DNA of 64,000 bases from Lachnospiraceae bacterium (GTDB lineage Bacteria; Bacillota_A; Clostridia; Lachnospirales; Lachnospiraceae): assembly GCA_004556565.1 (NCBI GenBank), contig SFGN01000012.1, forward strand, positions 1 to 64,000, given 5' to 3'. Below the pieces are notes generated by a model. The model was given only the letters and a program-made list of their open reading frames with translations, did no database searches and was not told the origin of the DNA. Shown in pieces: positions 25,729-36,172 of the stretch; position 1 is the stretch's first letter; each line of letters begins with the position of its first letter. The position numbers and the translations under genes are program-made.

Positions 25729-28700
25729 TCAAATCTTCGCCAGAATCTGCATCTTCTTGCCGTTTCTGCCGGTCTGAACCTTTTCGTAGTTGACTTTCAC
25801 GCCATCGTCCAGGTCGATTTCGATACGGGACAGGGCAATGTGAGCCAGTTTTGCGTCGTAGTCCTTGGTTTCCTTCAGCTGCTTCTGGAGCTTGTCTTTA
25901 CGCTTGGTAGCCTTGGAAACTTCACGGAAATCACGGCTGTTGTCGATGGTTTCCTGCATACGAATGATTTCACGCTCGTAGGTGTGCTGCATCTTATGGA
26001 GATATTCAACACGGAGATTGCCGACCGTATCAGCATTCCAACGGTGCATATAAACCAGAGCCTTGAAACCGTTCTGCTTGCCACTATCAAAGAGCCAGTA
26101 AATCGGACGCTTCTGGTACATCTTGATATGATCCTTCATAAAGTCATTCAGGAAGTAGTTGCGGATGACTTCACGAGAGGTTGCCCCCTTATTGCCAAGT
26201 GCTTTTGCGATGAAATCAAGGTTTGCTTCCAGATTTTCTTCACCAAATGCTTTCTTCATCCAGCCGACAAACTGACCGACAAGATTGTCCTCAAAGTAGG
26301 CTTCGTTGGTAATGGGGATGCAGTTATCCTTGTCAGGAATAAATGTGCTGTATTTGCTGCTGTCCCATTCGCCGCCAGCATAGGCAAGACCCGGCTCATC
26401 CAGAGAGTAACGACCAAACATACAACCAACCGCATAAGAAAGCAAACTGCGAATATCTCTGCCGAGTTCAGCCTTGCGGACGGTAACATCCTTATCTTCC
26501 ACATCAGGGGTCAGTTCATCCTGAAGTCCATAAATGTCGATAAAGATGCGGTTCAACTCTTCTTCATTTGCTTTGAGCTGGTTGAAGCGTTTCTCACAGA
26601 GTGCTTCCCATTTTGCATAGGAATCAGCCAGAGTTGTCTTGTGACCACCATTCAGACCAGGAACTTCGGAAGCAAGAACGAGAGGATGGGCAAGGAAATC
26701 CCAAGAGGTTTCAAAGGAATCCCAATCCTTTCTGGAAATTTCTATATTTTGCTTTACAAGTTCGGACACTTGCTCCCTCATAGGATGACCAATGGTAATT
26801 GGCAGTTTAGCAATTGTTCCCGGTGGGAAATTGATAGTAGGGTTTGTAAAATTCAAAATTTCGCAAACAATATTGGTATTAAGCCATCCAAGAATAAAGA
26901 AAATATTCTCATCTTTCGGATACAATGCAAGACCTGCCATATTTGGAATAGAACCCACATCTGTAAACCTAAAACTTGTTTTAGCGGAAGTAATACGAGA
27001 GTATGTAATGTTTTTCTTAAAATAGTTTTGACTACCAGTTAAGGAAGATCCCTTAAAGGCACGCAGTTCTCTGCCATCTTCCTTATAATTCAACACATCC
27101 TCTTGGTTTCCAAACCACTTTCTAAAATCTCCCCCTTTTGTATGATAAAACCATTTTGGAGAATTGCTCGAACCCATGTTACTTGTTCCAAAATCAATTT
27201 CATACCACTTGCGAATAAATCGCTCGTTATCACCAGTTTTAAGCCCTTCCTGAACATCAGCATAAGTTGCTATTTTTTTATTGTTGAAAATATCTAAAAA
27301 CTCTTTGCTAACCCAATATGCTACTGGAGCACCTGGAATCTTCGAAAAGCTTTCTGTTGTGGTAGCTTTATATCGAGAATTTATTGTTGGGAAAGCAAAA
27401 GGAACTCCGTGTTCGTCTGTTTCATAATAACATATATAATCATACTGAGCATTATAGTTTGCTATTCTGCTCTTCCTAAAAACGAAAGCAGATGTTCCAA
27501 AGTTGATTCCTAAACTGGTTCCTCCTTTTCCTAAATACGGCATATGCACCATATTTATTACATCGTTCCGATCAAGAATGTCCTTTCGAAGTTTTTCGAA
27601 ACTCGACAGGAACATCCAACTTTCCATGGTTATCATCGCAGTAAAGCCACAGCCATGTGTCATATCTAAACATTTTTCTATGGAACAGGCAAATAAATCA
27701 GCTTTACCGTTGGGATAGTGGAATTTTACATAATCAGAAAATTTTCCACTCATGCCACCTGCTCCCATATATGGAGGGTTTGTAATAACAGAATGGTATT
27801 TCTGCGTCAAAATTCGAGCAATGTCAACAATTTTTCTTACCGTTTCCTGTGTTATCTCAAGTCCAATCCTACCTAACTCTAATTGTCCTTCATCATCAAT
27901 ATCGTTAATGTAATTTTCAACTAAGCTCAAATCGTACTTTTCGAGATTAAGGATAAAACCATATTCGCAAGAATCTCTAAACGCATCCAATAGTTCTTTA
28001 AGCTGTTTTCGTGCTTTACTTTGGGCATTCAATTCCATATGTGCACCCAAATAGTCAAGATGAATCGTATTGATACCATTGCTTTCTATAAATGAATATA
28101 CATGAGGTTTTACATCTCGTGTAAAAATACGGCGGTCATACTGACGAGCCTTCATCATAACAGCAAAATATGCCAGCTGTGCAGCTCGCTTATCAATATC
28201 AAGACCGAACAGGTTGTTTTCCAGGATGGACTGTGCCGCATCTCTCTGGGTATAGCCCTGAGACTCATAAATCTGCATCAGCACATCGAAACAATATACC
28301 AGAATGTGACCGGAACCCATACAAGGATCGATGACCTTAATGTCTTCCGGATTCAGCTTGCGGTATTCTGCACGAATCTGCTCAAGCTGTGCCTGAACGC
28401 TTGCTTCCTGCTCGGCTTCTTCCAGATAGTATTTCCAGTTACCCTTCAGACTGTCGCTTGGATGACCTTCCACCCAAAGACGACCAAGGCTGTTTTCCAC
28501 CATGTAGCGAACGATCCAGTCCGGTGTGAACAGCTGGGTTGCCGCAGGAATGCGCTCCTTGGTGATCTTTACATTCTTTTTCAGCAGAGCAAAGGTCTCA
28601 TCCTTCGGCTCAATGTTGTAATACTGGTACATCCAGCCGATGATCTCAACCTGACCTTCTTTTTCAACATTGAAGTCACCTTCAGGAATGTCATGGACAA

Positions 28701-29325
28701 GGTGGTACACGATACCATCATTGTCCGTGAAAGAGATGCTGAGAAGCAGCTCGGTGTAGTTATTGGTTTCCTCAAACAGTTCAGGCAGAATCTCATGGAA
28801 CTTGTTGCACTGCTTGATGAAAAGCATACGGAACAACTCATCCAGCTTGTTCTCGTCCTTCAGCTGCATAATCTTATCCTGTTCAGCCATGGTGAACTCC
28901 ATATCTGTGTCGAAAGGAGTGGTCACGAAGTCAGGCTCGTTCTTGGCAGGATTTTCGGAAGAAAGCACACGGATTCTGGAAGGAAGATACTCATTCACTT
29001 CCATGAATCGGATAGCGATCAGTCGGTTGAACCAAGTATAGGCAACTTCTTCAACGACCGCTTTGAAAGCAGTCTTATAATCGCTTGTACGTACTTTTTC
29101 CTGAATGGCTCTGACCAGAGCGTTTCTCTGTTCAATGTTAGAACCGGCGACCTGCGCATAGTCCTTTGTGCCAATGTCAAAGAACTGCAAGTCTTTCGAG
29201 GACTGAGGCAGTGGCTGGGCAATGCCTTTCTCGCTCACGCCAATCAGTCCTGCTTTATATGTAATGTCGGCAATGAGCTTATTTCTTGCCCATACTGCAA
29301 AATTTTTAATCGCTGTTTTATTCAT
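25729..29325 (-). CDS. pglX: BREX type I adenine-specific DNA methyltransferase PglX
   Basis: 1198 aa, the usual length. Motif I DPCMGSGHILVY lies near residue 332 and catalytic motif IV NPPYMG near 515, both of the N6-adenine gamma class. FTPDWIVRYMVENSLG precedes motif I as in other BREX PglX proteins. The C-terminal half from about residue 680 holds a target-recognition region (KTGDNERFIRKWYEI, NYFKKNITYSRI), then helical segments. PglX methylates one strand of a short non-palindromic sequence to mark host DNA and is also needed for exclusion. The frame is intact and no repeat-based phase variation tract is visible. It follows brxC by 17 nt. Confidence 0.95.
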   Translation of the reverse strand: MNKTAIKNFAVWARNKLIADITYKAGLIGVSEKGIAQPLPQSSKDLQFFDIGTKDYAQVAGSNIEQRNALVRAIQEKVRTSDYKTAFKAVVEEVAYTWFNRLIAIRFMEVNEYLPSRIRVLSSENPAKNEPDFVTTPFDTDMEFTMAEQDKIMQLKDENKLDELFRMLFIKQCNKFHEILPELFEETNNYTELLLSISFTDNDGIVYHLVHDIPEGDFNVEKEGQVEIIGWMYQYYNIEPKDETFALLKKNVKITKERIPAATQLFTPDWIVRYMVENSLGRLWVEGHPSDSLKGNWKYYLEEAEQEASVQAQLEQIRAEYRKLNPEDIKVIDPCMGSGHILVYCFDVLMQIYESQGYTQRDAAQSILENNLFGLDIDKRAAQLAYFAVMMKARQYDRRIFTRDVKPHVYSFIESNGINTIHLDYLGAHMELNAQSKARKQLKELLDAFRDSCEYGFILNLEKYDLSLVENYINDIDDEGQLELGRIGLEITQETVRKIVDIARILTQKYHSVITNPPYMGAGGMSGKFSDYVKFHYPNGKADLFACSIEKCLDMTHGCGFTAMITMESWMFLSSFEKLRKDILDRNDVINMVHMPYLGKGGTSLGINFGTSAFVFRKSRIANYNAQYDYICYYETDEHGVPFAFPTINSRYKATTTESFSKIPGAPVAYWVSKEFLDIFNNKKIATYADVQEGLKTGDNERFIRKWYEIDFGTSNMGSSNSPKWFYHTKGGDFRKWFGNQEDVLNYKEDGRELRAFKGSSLTGSQNYFKKNITYSRITSAKTSFRFTDVGSIPNMAGLALYPKDENIFFILGWLNTNIVCEILNFTNPTINFPPGTIAKLPITIGHPMREQVSELVKQNIEISRKDWDSFETSWDFLAHPLVLASEVPGLNGGHKTTLADSYAKWEALCEKRFNQLKANEEELNRIFIDIYGLQDELTPDVEDKDVTVRKAELGRDIRSLLSYAVGCMFGRYSLDEPGLAYAGGEWDSSKYSTFIPDKDNCIPITNEAYFEDNLVGQFVGWMKKAFGEENLEANLDFIAKALGNKGATSREVIRNYFLNDFMKDHIKMYQKRPIYWLFDSGKQNGFKALVYMHRWNADTVGNLRVEYLHKMQHTYEREIIRMQETIDNSRDFREVSKATKRKDKLQKQLKETKDYDAKLAHIALSRIEIDLDDGVKVNYEKVQTGRNGKKMQILAKI

Positions 29326-29342
29326 AATGCTATCTCCACTTA

Positions 29343-32300
29343 TTAAAACTCAACATGAATTACCGTATTGTCTTCAAGTTGTGCCAATAATTTTTTCTCT
29401 AAATCTGCAACATATCTTTTCACATCTTCCTCTGTTTCCAGCTGCCATGTCGTTTCTGTATTAATTGACTTAATGCTAATTGTACGTTGCTTCTTCTTTT
29501 TTGATACCGATCCAGCTTGTTGTTTATCAGTTTTTCCTGATCCATAAGAGTTTCCACCATCACGGATTACATCTGGCTGTGGCTGTTTCCGTCCTTCTTT
29601 TTTCTCTTCCTCTGCCATTTTCTGAGCCTGCAGTCTGGTTTCCATATCCGCAATCTCATTCAGACAGCGAACCTTTAATGCATCTGCTTCGATTTTAATA
29701 TTCTGAAGTGTTGCCACATTATTACAATGACTGGCTTTTTCATGCAATTCCTGGAATCGATCCGTATATCTGCTTCGGAGCTGTCCTTCACATAGTTTCC
29801 CTTCCAGTTCCTGTAACACACGCTTTCTTGCCTCATCAATAGCTTCTTCTATCGGAGCTTCCATTTCATCCAACAGCTTACTGTAGTTATTCGAAAACTC
29901 ATCCAATAATCCCGGCAATTTAAAAATATCACTGTACGGAGCAGCTTTTGTCATAATGGTTTTCACCTGCTCCACGATGGATTCAATCTCTTTATTCACG
30001 ATAAAGGTACGGCTGTCATCATAAATCGCCATCAAACGAATCGCACGGTCAAAGATCGTAATTTGATCCCCAGAGAAGAATTTTTTCACTGGTTCATAAT
30101 CTTCCGCAAAATCGAGATAATCATCCCTGTCACTATCAACGGAAGCAAAGAATTCATTGGCATTCTTTAACTGAGACACGTTATTCATCAACTTTTTCCC
30201 TTGCTGTACCAGAGATTTTCCCGGATACAGCGACTGGCTCTGATAGCGGATTTCCAGTTTTTCCAGATCAGTCTTTAATCTTCCTGCATATCCGATAAAA
30301 CTGCTCATGACCGCATCATCGTCATCGCTGGCAGGAGATACTCCAAACAGCTCTTTCATAACTTCCCGCACCGCTTTTTTCTGCTTCTCGCTGGCACGGA
30401 CACGTTTCTCTGTCATCAAACGCTCATTAAATTCTTTCCGTGTAATAAACCGGACAATCTCATCTACACTCTTTGACAGAAGGGTCACAGATTCACTATT
30501 TACAAAGAACGCAATCTCTCCGTCTTTAAACAGTTTTGCAACCAGCCACTGGACGTCTGCTTCCACAAATCCATATGGTGCTTTCGTAAATCGATCCAGC
30601 AGAGACTTCATGGAAGTCTTTGTGTGACGGGATGTATTCACCGCAATATAATCATTCACATCATGCAAGGCAAGACTGTTCGGTGTCGTATTAGTTCCTG
30701 CCAGAGACAGCTGCTGACTATTATTGTGAAACAGCTTCTTAATATCCGCCTCATTCATGGCAGTATCAATATAGGAAAGTTTATGATACACGGAAGCAAC
30801 CAGTTTACCAATGGCATCATTGATACGGGAAGAAACCTCTTTTGCCGTTGTCTGGACCTGATCACCATTTACATAAATCACTGCCGATTTTAAAGATTCC
30901 TCCAAAAACAGACGTGCAGCTGCACTTCTCTCACGCAGTTCCACCTTTTTTGCTTCCTTAATCTGCTCGTACTTTGTCACCGTATTGGTAGCATCGAAAC
31001 GGATAAACTTTTCTATCTGCAAGGAAGAACGGATTTCATCCAAAAATGTACGGTCATCCGGAAGCACCACTAATACACAGTGGCTCTGTGCAGACAGTAA
31101 TCGCATGGTTGTATCATCTGCAACTTCATCACTGTTTGGGGTCAGGATTTTTAAGGTAATGTCATAATTCTGACCGGCTTTATATGGCTTATCATCCACC
31201 ACATGGTTAAATCCAAAGGCATAACGGCCATTAAAAGCAGGATAACGATATTTCTTTTCATCAAATAAACCGTCAAAAATCAGTTCAGATACCTTGGCTG
31301 TAATTTCTCCTGCATCCACAGGCTGGGCTTCGATTGCCCGATTGATCTCCTGTTCTTCATTGGTCAGGAATACGTAAATATCCCCATTTTTCTGCACCAA
31401 TGTCTGACGAATGAGCCGCTTCAGGGCATCTTCTACTTTCTGTGACAGTTCCATACGGTCATTATCCATATGGTCTACCATCAGGCTGGTAATATTCTCA
31501 ATGTTGGCTTTGATTTCTTTCACGTACTTAATCATAAAGAGTGTCTTGAGTACATTCACATCAAAGCATTCCTCGGCATGATCCGGATTCAGATAATCAT
31601 TATCCAAAGCACGGGAAATAACGCCCTTATGGGAGTGATCCAAAAACTGCTCCAGAGCGTCATAAAACATATGGAACGGCACAATCGTACCGGTTTCTTC
31701 ATTCATCACACGCATGGCAGACTCTTTGAACAATGCCAACATGGAACGTTCTCCCTCTGCCAGGTGCTTACCGGATGCTCCATGGGTACGGATGGATGTC
31801 AGAACACTTCCCAACAAGTTAAACTGGTATGGAATGAACGGATATACCTGTGCAAAGTTATTCCGGTCAGCATACAGCTTTTTCTCCACACCGTCATTAA
31901 ACAGAATCAGATTCTTTGCAATGATCTCTTTTTCATCATAATATAATTCCAATGTCTGAGCAGCCGTTTCCGTTTTCTTCAAAACCCTCTCACGGATAAC
32001 CTCATCAACATTGGCGGAAGACAGAGACAATCTGGTATCAAAACGTCCCTGAATCTTTGAAAAATCATTTCCCTTTGTTTTTGTAATCGAATCAATATCC
32101 TGCTGACTGGTTACAATGACCCATGCTTTTCCATGGCAGGCGGTTCCCAGATTCTCTACTACGGTCTGAAGATTAAGCATCAGACTGGAGTTATCGCCAA
32201 TGTACTGTCCGATCTCATCCACCAGAAATACGATATGGTGATTATTACCTTTTCTATCCATGTATTTCTTGACCATAGACGCAAATTCTTCAATAGTGAT

Positions 32301-33008
32301 GGAATATGGTCTGGTTGCTTTTTCGCATATATTACGGGCTGCTGCTTCACTCATATATCCCATTTCTACCAGCACATCTACAAAATCATCCTGAATAAAG
32401 TCAAAATCACTGCGGGCTTCCTTCCAAGGGGTACCAAAGGACTCTTCAAACGTCTCTTCAAATTCTTCGTACCTGTGGGCTTCTGTCAGATTCCGTTCCA
32501 CATCTGCCAGTGCCGGTATTGCGCCATAAAATCCCTGCATTTCGTTAAACACTTTCAGAAATACAGAGAGGATGGCTTCTTTGTTCTCTTTTCCATTCAT
32601 CTCACTTTTAGAGTCAATGTTAAAAAGAGCTACATCCGTCGGAACCGTAGCTGCCAGCTTCATATCCGCCATCACCATACGGTCTTTGATCTTTTCATCT
32701 TCCTCAAAATATTCCAAAGCAGTCTTTCCATTGACTGTTTTATTTTCCAGAAGATAAGACAGGATTTTCAGGAAGTGGGATTTACCACTTCCAAAGAAAC
32801 CTGAGATCCACACGCCCATTTTATCTGTTGTTCCGGTAATCCCACGCTTATAACTATCAAAAAAATCACGAAAATGTTTCTGTAACTCACGGGTTACTAC
32901 ATACTCTTCCAATTCCTGCTGGATATTTCTGTCATCATCCTGACCCACCTTAATAACGCCTTTCAGGTCACGGTCAATCGGTTTTACAAACATTTGCCCT
33001 ATTTTCAT
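29343..33008 (-). CDS. brxC: BREX P-loop ATPase BrxC
   Basis: 1221 aa from ATG 33008, which has AAAGGAG upstream and begins MKIGQMFVKPIDRDLKGVIKV, the conserved BrxC start; a longer frame into brxB is rejected. Walker A GFFGSGKSHFLK is near residue 70 and Walker B IVFLVDEIGQYI in the 240s. The remainder is long and mostly helical, ending in a Lys/Gln-rich linker and a short C-terminal domain (ETTWQLETEEDVKRYV). BrxC is an AAA-type ATPase essential for BREX defence and methylation. Frame intact; it starts 14 nt after brxB ends. Confidence 0.94.
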   Translation of the reverse strand: MKIGQMFVKPIDRDLKGVIKVGQDDDRNIQQELEEYVVTRELQKHFRDFFDSYKRGITGTTDKMGVWISGFFGSGKSHFLKILSYLLENKTVNGKTALEYFEEDEKIKDRMVMADMKLAATVPTDVALFNIDSKSEMNGKENKEAILSVFLKVFNEMQGFYGAIPALADVERNLTEAHRYEEFEETFEESFGTPWKEARSDFDFIQDDFVDVLVEMGYMSEAAARNICEKATRPYSITIEEFASMVKKYMDRKGNNHHIVFLVDEIGQYIGDNSSLMLNLQTVVENLGTACHGKAWVIVTSQQDIDSITKTKGNDFSKIQGRFDTRLSLSSANVDEVIRERVLKKTETAAQTLELYYDEKEIIAKNLILFNDGVEKKLYADRNNFAQVYPFIPYQFNLLGSVLTSIRTHGASGKHLAEGERSMLALFKESAMRVMNEETGTIVPFHMFYDALEQFLDHSHKGVISRALDNDYLNPDHAEECFDVNVLKTLFMIKYVKEIKANIENITSLMVDHMDNDRMELSQKVEDALKRLIRQTLVQKNGDIYVFLTNEEQEINRAIEAQPVDAGEITAKVSELIFDGLFDEKKYRYPAFNGRYAFGFNHVVDDKPYKAGQNYDITLKILTPNSDEVADDTTMRLLSAQSHCVLVVLPDDRTFLDEIRSSLQIEKFIRFDATNTVTKYEQIKEAKKVELRERSAAARLFLEESLKSAVIYVNGDQVQTTAKEVSSRINDAIGKLVASVYHKLSYIDTAMNEADIKKLFHNNSQQLSLAGTNTTPNSLALHDVNDYIAVNTSRHTKTSMKSLLDRFTKAPYGFVEADVQWLVAKLFKDGEIAFFVNSESVTLLSKSVDEIVRFITRKEFNERLMTEKRVRASEKQKKAVREVMKELFGVSPASDDDDAVMSSFIGYAGRLKTDLEKLEIRYQSQSLYPGKSLVQQGKKLMNNVSQLKNANEFFASVDSDRDDYLDFAEDYEPVKKFFSGDQITIFDRAIRLMAIYDDSRTFIVNKEIESIVEQVKTIMTKAAPYSDIFKLPGLLDEFSNNYSKLLDEMEAPIEEAIDEARKRVLQELEGKLCEGQLRSRYTDRFQELHEKASHCNNVATLQNIKIEADALKVRCLNEIADMETRLQAQKMAEEEKKEGRKQPQPDVIRDGGNSYGSGKTDKQQAGSVSKKKKQRTISIKSINTETTWQLETEEDVKRYVADLEKKLLAQLEDNTVIHVEF

Positions 33009-33021
33009 CTTGCGTACTCCT

Positions 33022-33600
33022 TTACTCAACCAGCTTAAACGCCCGATAATAATTGTCATCCTTGATCTCCCCAAAAAGGATCAGTTCCTGTCCATCATAC
33101 TTTCCTGGATAAAACATCACAACCGGTACATTGTCAATGACCTGATGAAGATTATTCAGAACGGTATGTGACCGAAGGATCGGATAACACTTTCCTATTC
33201 CTACAAGAAACACAATCGCCTTTTCCGGTGTGCGTTCCCTGATATAATTTACAATCAAACTGTCTTTTGCCGTGATACGAAGCATATTTCCCACGGCTTT
33301 TGTAATCCGGTCAAATCCCCTCTTTTTTTCAAATTCATAGCATTTTTCCAGATAACCTTTTTCTTTTAGGATTTCTATAATAATCTCATACAGATCAAAC
33401 ACCACAATACGATATTCGTCATCTGACTGCTCATTCTTTTTCCGGATATATTCAACTCTTTCACGTACCAACAATTCCTGCTCCGGAGGATAGTCAAAAA
33501 TATAATATCCAACTTCATTCCCCAAACCTTTATTTTTCCGGAATGAAGGCTTTTTTATCATGGCTTCTGCCTTATCCAATCTTTCTTCCAATGTATTCAT
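33022..33600 (-). CDS. brxB: BREX protein BrxB (DUF1788)
   Basis: 192 aa, the normal size. DUF1788 signature features are visible: YYIFDYPPEQELLVRERVEYI near residue 32, IVVFDLYEIIIEIL, KAIVFLVGIGKCYPILRSHTVLNNL and VPVVMFYPGKYDGQELILFGE at the end. BrxB is a small alpha/beta core BREX protein that associates with PglZ. It begins 1 nt after brxA ends, so the two are coupled. Confidence 0.93.
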   Translation of the reverse strand: MNTLEERLDKAEAMIKKPSFRKNKGLGNEVGYYIFDYPPEQELLVRERVEYIRKKNEQSDDEYRIVVFDLYEIIIEILKEKGYLEKCYEFEKKRGFDRITKAVGNMLRITAKDSLIVNYIRERTPEKAIVFLVGIGKCYPILRSHTVLNNLHQVIDNVPVVMFYPGKYDGQELILFGEIKDDNYYRAFKLVE

Positions 33601-33601
33601 G

Positions 33602-34204
33602 TTAGTTTACCCCCGCCAGAGCCTTTACCAGCACTTCTTCACCAACTGACTGCAAATACCTTTCCAGCGCAATGTCCAGGATAGGCGGTGTGATCATTTT
33701 CTTTTTATCAATCACGGTCAGCAAATTGGCATCTGTCATAAAGTTTAAATAACAGGAACGAAGATGGCGTTTTGTACTGTCCTTCCATCCAGCAATCAGC
33801 TCACTCTGTGCTTCTTTTCTGGTAAAGAACACATTCACATCTGATTCTTCCATAACCTCTACACCAAGGATCACTTTTTCCCGATAGGTTTCATATACAA
33901 ACTCAAAAAACAACCTGTCTGTTCTTAATATTGTAACCAGGTTGATCAGTTTCTGTGTCGCCAGATCAGAAGTACAGAACAAATCCACAAGAGTATCATC
34001 CATTGCTTTCACACGGGTAATGATATATCCTGCCATACGCAGTGCACGGTACTCCTTTGCTGCTCCAAAGAGGTTCTCCTCAACACATTTTTTCTTTATA
34101 TCGTCATATGCCATTCCTTCCTGTCTCAATTTCACTGCCTTCTTAAATTCCAGGAACCAGAATGACTGAGACATAAGACCTGCGCTATATTTCTTACATT
34201 CCAT
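33602..34204 (-). CDS. brxA: BREX protein BrxA (DUF1819)
   Basis: 200 aa from ATG 34204 (GAGAGG upstream); the ORF could be extended to 34246 but that would overlap the upstream gene and lacks a ribosome site. The DUF1819 pattern is clear: YSAGLMSQSFWFLEFKKAVKL, NLFGAAKEYRALRMAGYI, FTRKEAQSELIAGWKDSTKRHLRSCYLNFM and PPILDIALERYLQSVGE. BrxA is a small DNA-binding core protein of type I BREX. First core gene of the operon. Confidence 0.93.
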   Translation of the reverse strand: MECKKYSAGLMSQSFWFLEFKKAVKLRQEGMAYDDIKKKCVEENLFGAAKEYRALRMAGYIITRVKAMDDTLVDLFCTSDLATQKLINLVTILRTDRLFFEFVYETYREKVILGVEVMEESDVNVFFTRKEAQSELIAGWKDSTKRHLRSCYLNFMTDANLLTVIDKKKMITPPILDIALERYLQSVGEEVLVKALAGVN

Positions 34205-34217
34205 ATGAAAAACCTCT

Positions 34218-34457
34218 CTATTCCACTGTCTTTTCTCTATTCTCATCTACTTGATTATCAGGAATAATATCTACGATTTCATCGACTGTGCAACCCATAT
34301 GAACACAAATCTTTTCGATTACTTCCATAGTGACATTTTCATTATTCGCAAGTTTCGTAACGGTATTGCTGCTAATTCCCGTCAACTCCCTGAAATCTTT
34401 CTTTTTCATATCCCTATCTATCAGCATTTTGAAAAGCTTTTTATAAGATACTGCCAT
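34218..34457 (-). CDS. XRE-family HTH regulator, probable BREX repressor
   Basis: 79 aa from ATG 34457 (GAGG 8 nt upstream). A compact Cro/CI helix-turn-helix: MLIDRDMKKKDFRELTGISSNTVTKLA, then a helix ending VDEIVDIIPD and an acidic tail. It ends 13 nt before brxA and is the first gene of the operon, with a palindrome ahead of it, the classic autoregulatory layout. Such small Y4mF/YjjK-like XRE proteins are common at BREX loci in Firmicutes. Control of the BREX operon is inference. Confidence 0.83.
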   Translation of the reverse strand: MAVSYKKLFKMLIDRDMKKKDFRELTGISSNTVTKLANNENVTMEVIEKICVHMGCTVDEIVDIIPDNQVDENREKTVE

Positions 34458-34495
34458 ACCTGATACCTCATTATTCACGTACTTTTTATCTTCTC

Positions 34496-34540
34496 ATGCT
34501 ACGTATATTATTGTAGCATAGAATTCTTTCTTTGGGTATC
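34496..34540 (-). promoter_or_regulatory. BREX operon promoter region with operator-like palindrome
   Basis: Inverted repeat ATGCTAC (34496-34502) and GTAGCAT (34513-34519) with a 10-nt AT-rich centre, 39 nt upstream of the HTH start. On the minus strand a TTGATA lies just upstream (about 34535-34540), 16-17 nt from AT-rich -10 candidates inside the palindrome. The likely reading is a promoter whose -10 is covered by a repressor dimer. The remainder up to 34655 holds nothing else I can name. Confidence 0.5.
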
Positions 34541-34655
34541 AAAAAAATGGTGTTCGAGTGATTTTTCATCGTTTTTCAAGATTTTCACAGCGAAGGAGTT
34601 TGAAAATGATATTCAAACTCCTTCTCATGCCATGCTTTCCAATATCCTGGTAAGA

Positions 34656-35471
34656 TTACTCCTCCAGATACATTTTTACTGCATTAAAACACTTCAGCGC
34701 CTCTGAATCTGCATCATTGAAATTAGAGGAAAATGTCTGCAGACTGCCGGAAGGATCTGTTGCCAGATTTGTCAACGTGAGATACGCATCGTACAACTCC
34801 GTAACCGCTTCATACGCATCCTCATATTCATCCGGTGGATTTTTCAACTTCTTCATCAGTGAATTTACTGTATCCTGATTATCCTCAATGCTGCTTATCT
34901 GCAGACTGAAAGAAGAATCGGAATATAAATTCTGTAATGCATCATTAAAATCCGATACAAAATAACCGCTTGGTCTGGTATATTTATCAGTCGAATCATC
35001 CCGTTCCTCATAAATTGCGTTGTACCAGACTTTTTTTATCAGATTTCCACAGGTTTCCGCATCGCCAGCTCCGGATAACATGGAATACGTTACAAGTTCC
35101 AGATTAGCCGAATATTCTTCGATTCTCTTTGCTGCTTCCTCTGCCTCTTTTTTCTTTTGTCCCTGCACAACAGCAACTGCAATCAAAGCGACAATTAATA
35201 TCACTACTGCCGCAATTGCTATTATTTTCTTTGATTTCTTTGCTATTTTTACTCCAGTTACTTCTACCTGCTGTGGTGTAGCTTCACTGTCTTTCACATT
35301 TTCGACAGGACAACCGCATTTTGGACATACATCTGCCTCAGCATCCAATTCTGCACCACATTCCTGACAGTATCTTTTTTCTTCCGGTATCAGAACTGCT
35401 CCACAATGCACACATTTTTTTGCCTTATCTGATACCTGTTCGCCACAATTCGGGCACTCCATCATTGCCAT
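34656..35471 (-). CDS. Zinc-ribbon membrane protein
   Basis: 271 aa. Two N-terminal double-Cys zinc ribbons (CPNCG...CVHCG, CQECG...CPKCG, residues about 5-55), a linker, one transmembrane helix at about 80-105 rich in Ile/Val/Ala, then an extracytoplasmic or periplasm-side helical domain of about 160 residues without recognisable motif. The topology would put the ribbons in the cytoplasm. This architecture is widespread in Firmicutes and usually of unknown function. It is the last gene of the VWA/PIN unit by position (33 nt after the PIN gene), so it may be its membrane anchor or sensor. Confidence 0.7.
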   Translation of the reverse strand: MAMMECPNCGEQVSDKAKKCVHCGAVLIPEEKRYCQECGAELDAEADVCPKCGCPVENVKDSEATPQQVEVTGVKIAKKSKKIIAIAAVVILIVALIAVAVVQGQKKKEAEEAAKRIEEYSANLELVTYSMLSGAGDAETCGNLIKKVWYNAIYEERDDSTDKYTRPSGYFVSDFNDALQNLYSDSSFSLQISSIEDNQDTVNSLMKKLKNPPDEYEDAYEAVTELYDAYLTLTNLATDPSGSLQTFSSNFNDADSEALKCFNAVKMYLEE

Positions 35472-35503
35472 ATTTTTTCCTCCGTGTAATTTATTATTTT
35501 TAA

Positions 35504-36169
35504 TTATGCCTGTGCAACATTTTGATGTAACACTGGTTTTATCCGTCTGTATATCTCAAGACCCTGTTTTTTTCCAAACCGGTGCAGAGAATTCAGGTAA
35601 ATGATCTTCGGTGTCTTAGCCGTTTCCATCATATTCTGGATTTCCGGCATTTTACTGGCATAATCTGTTCCACAAAAGATTTGTCTCAAAATCTCCTGTA
35701 ATCTCATCCGCTCCTCATATCTTGCCTGGAACACATCTATATCTACTCCTGCCAGTTTTTCCTTTAGTCGTTTTACCCTGTTGCTATTGTCATTGCTGGC
35801 TATCAGACTTCTCTCAACAGATGGGGAAATTATAATCTTATTATTGGATGGTAACCTCACATCCCAATAATCACGCACTGCCTTGTACCCCTGATCTTTA
35901 CTGATGATTGCGACCCGTTCTTTATGACCAGTACCATAAAATTCTCCCACTCTCGATGCAATATAGAAGTCTAAGCCATTCTTTCCCGTGTTTTTCAGTT
36001 TACATGTATCGAAATGGCAGCCCGATCTTTCAATATCCTCCAGGTATCTGTTTTCACAGCTGTGGGCAGCATTACTGAAGAATATCGTAAGATAATCACT
36101 TTCTTCCAGATAGTCCACACCCCGTAGTCCGCCACTTCTTACATTTTCAAAATCCACCAGAAAATACAT
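35504..36169 (-). CDS. NYN/PIN-like putative ribonuclease
   Basis: 221 aa. Starts MYFLVDFENVRSGG, with acidic Asp6 and Glu8 as in NYN/PIN domains, followed by CKLKNTGKNGLDFYIASRVGE (second acidic cluster) and VAIISKDQGYKAV (third Asp). These positions form the metal-binding carboxylate site of PIN-fold nucleases. The C-terminal 70 residues are helical and basic. It starts 3 nt after the VWA gene ends, so the two are coupled. Target RNA unknown. Confidence 0.75.
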   Translation of the reverse strand: MYFLVDFENVRSGGLRGVDYLEESDYLTIFFSNAAHSCENRYLEDIERSGCHFDTCKLKNTGKNGLDFYIASRVGEFYGTGHKERVAIISKDQGYKAVRDYWDVRLPSNNKIIISPSVERSLIASNDNSNRVKRLKEKLAGVDIDVFQARYEERMRLQEILRQIFCGTDYASKMPEIQNMMETAKTPKIIYLNSLHRFGKKQGLEIYRRIKPVLHQNVAQA

Positions 36170-36172
36170 ATC

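Noticed and set aside
14279..34478. BREX type 2 or DISARM instead of BREX type I
   Set aside because: brxA, brxB, brxC, pglX, pglZ and brxL are all present; the kinase here is not PglW-like in length, and drmA/drmB are absent.
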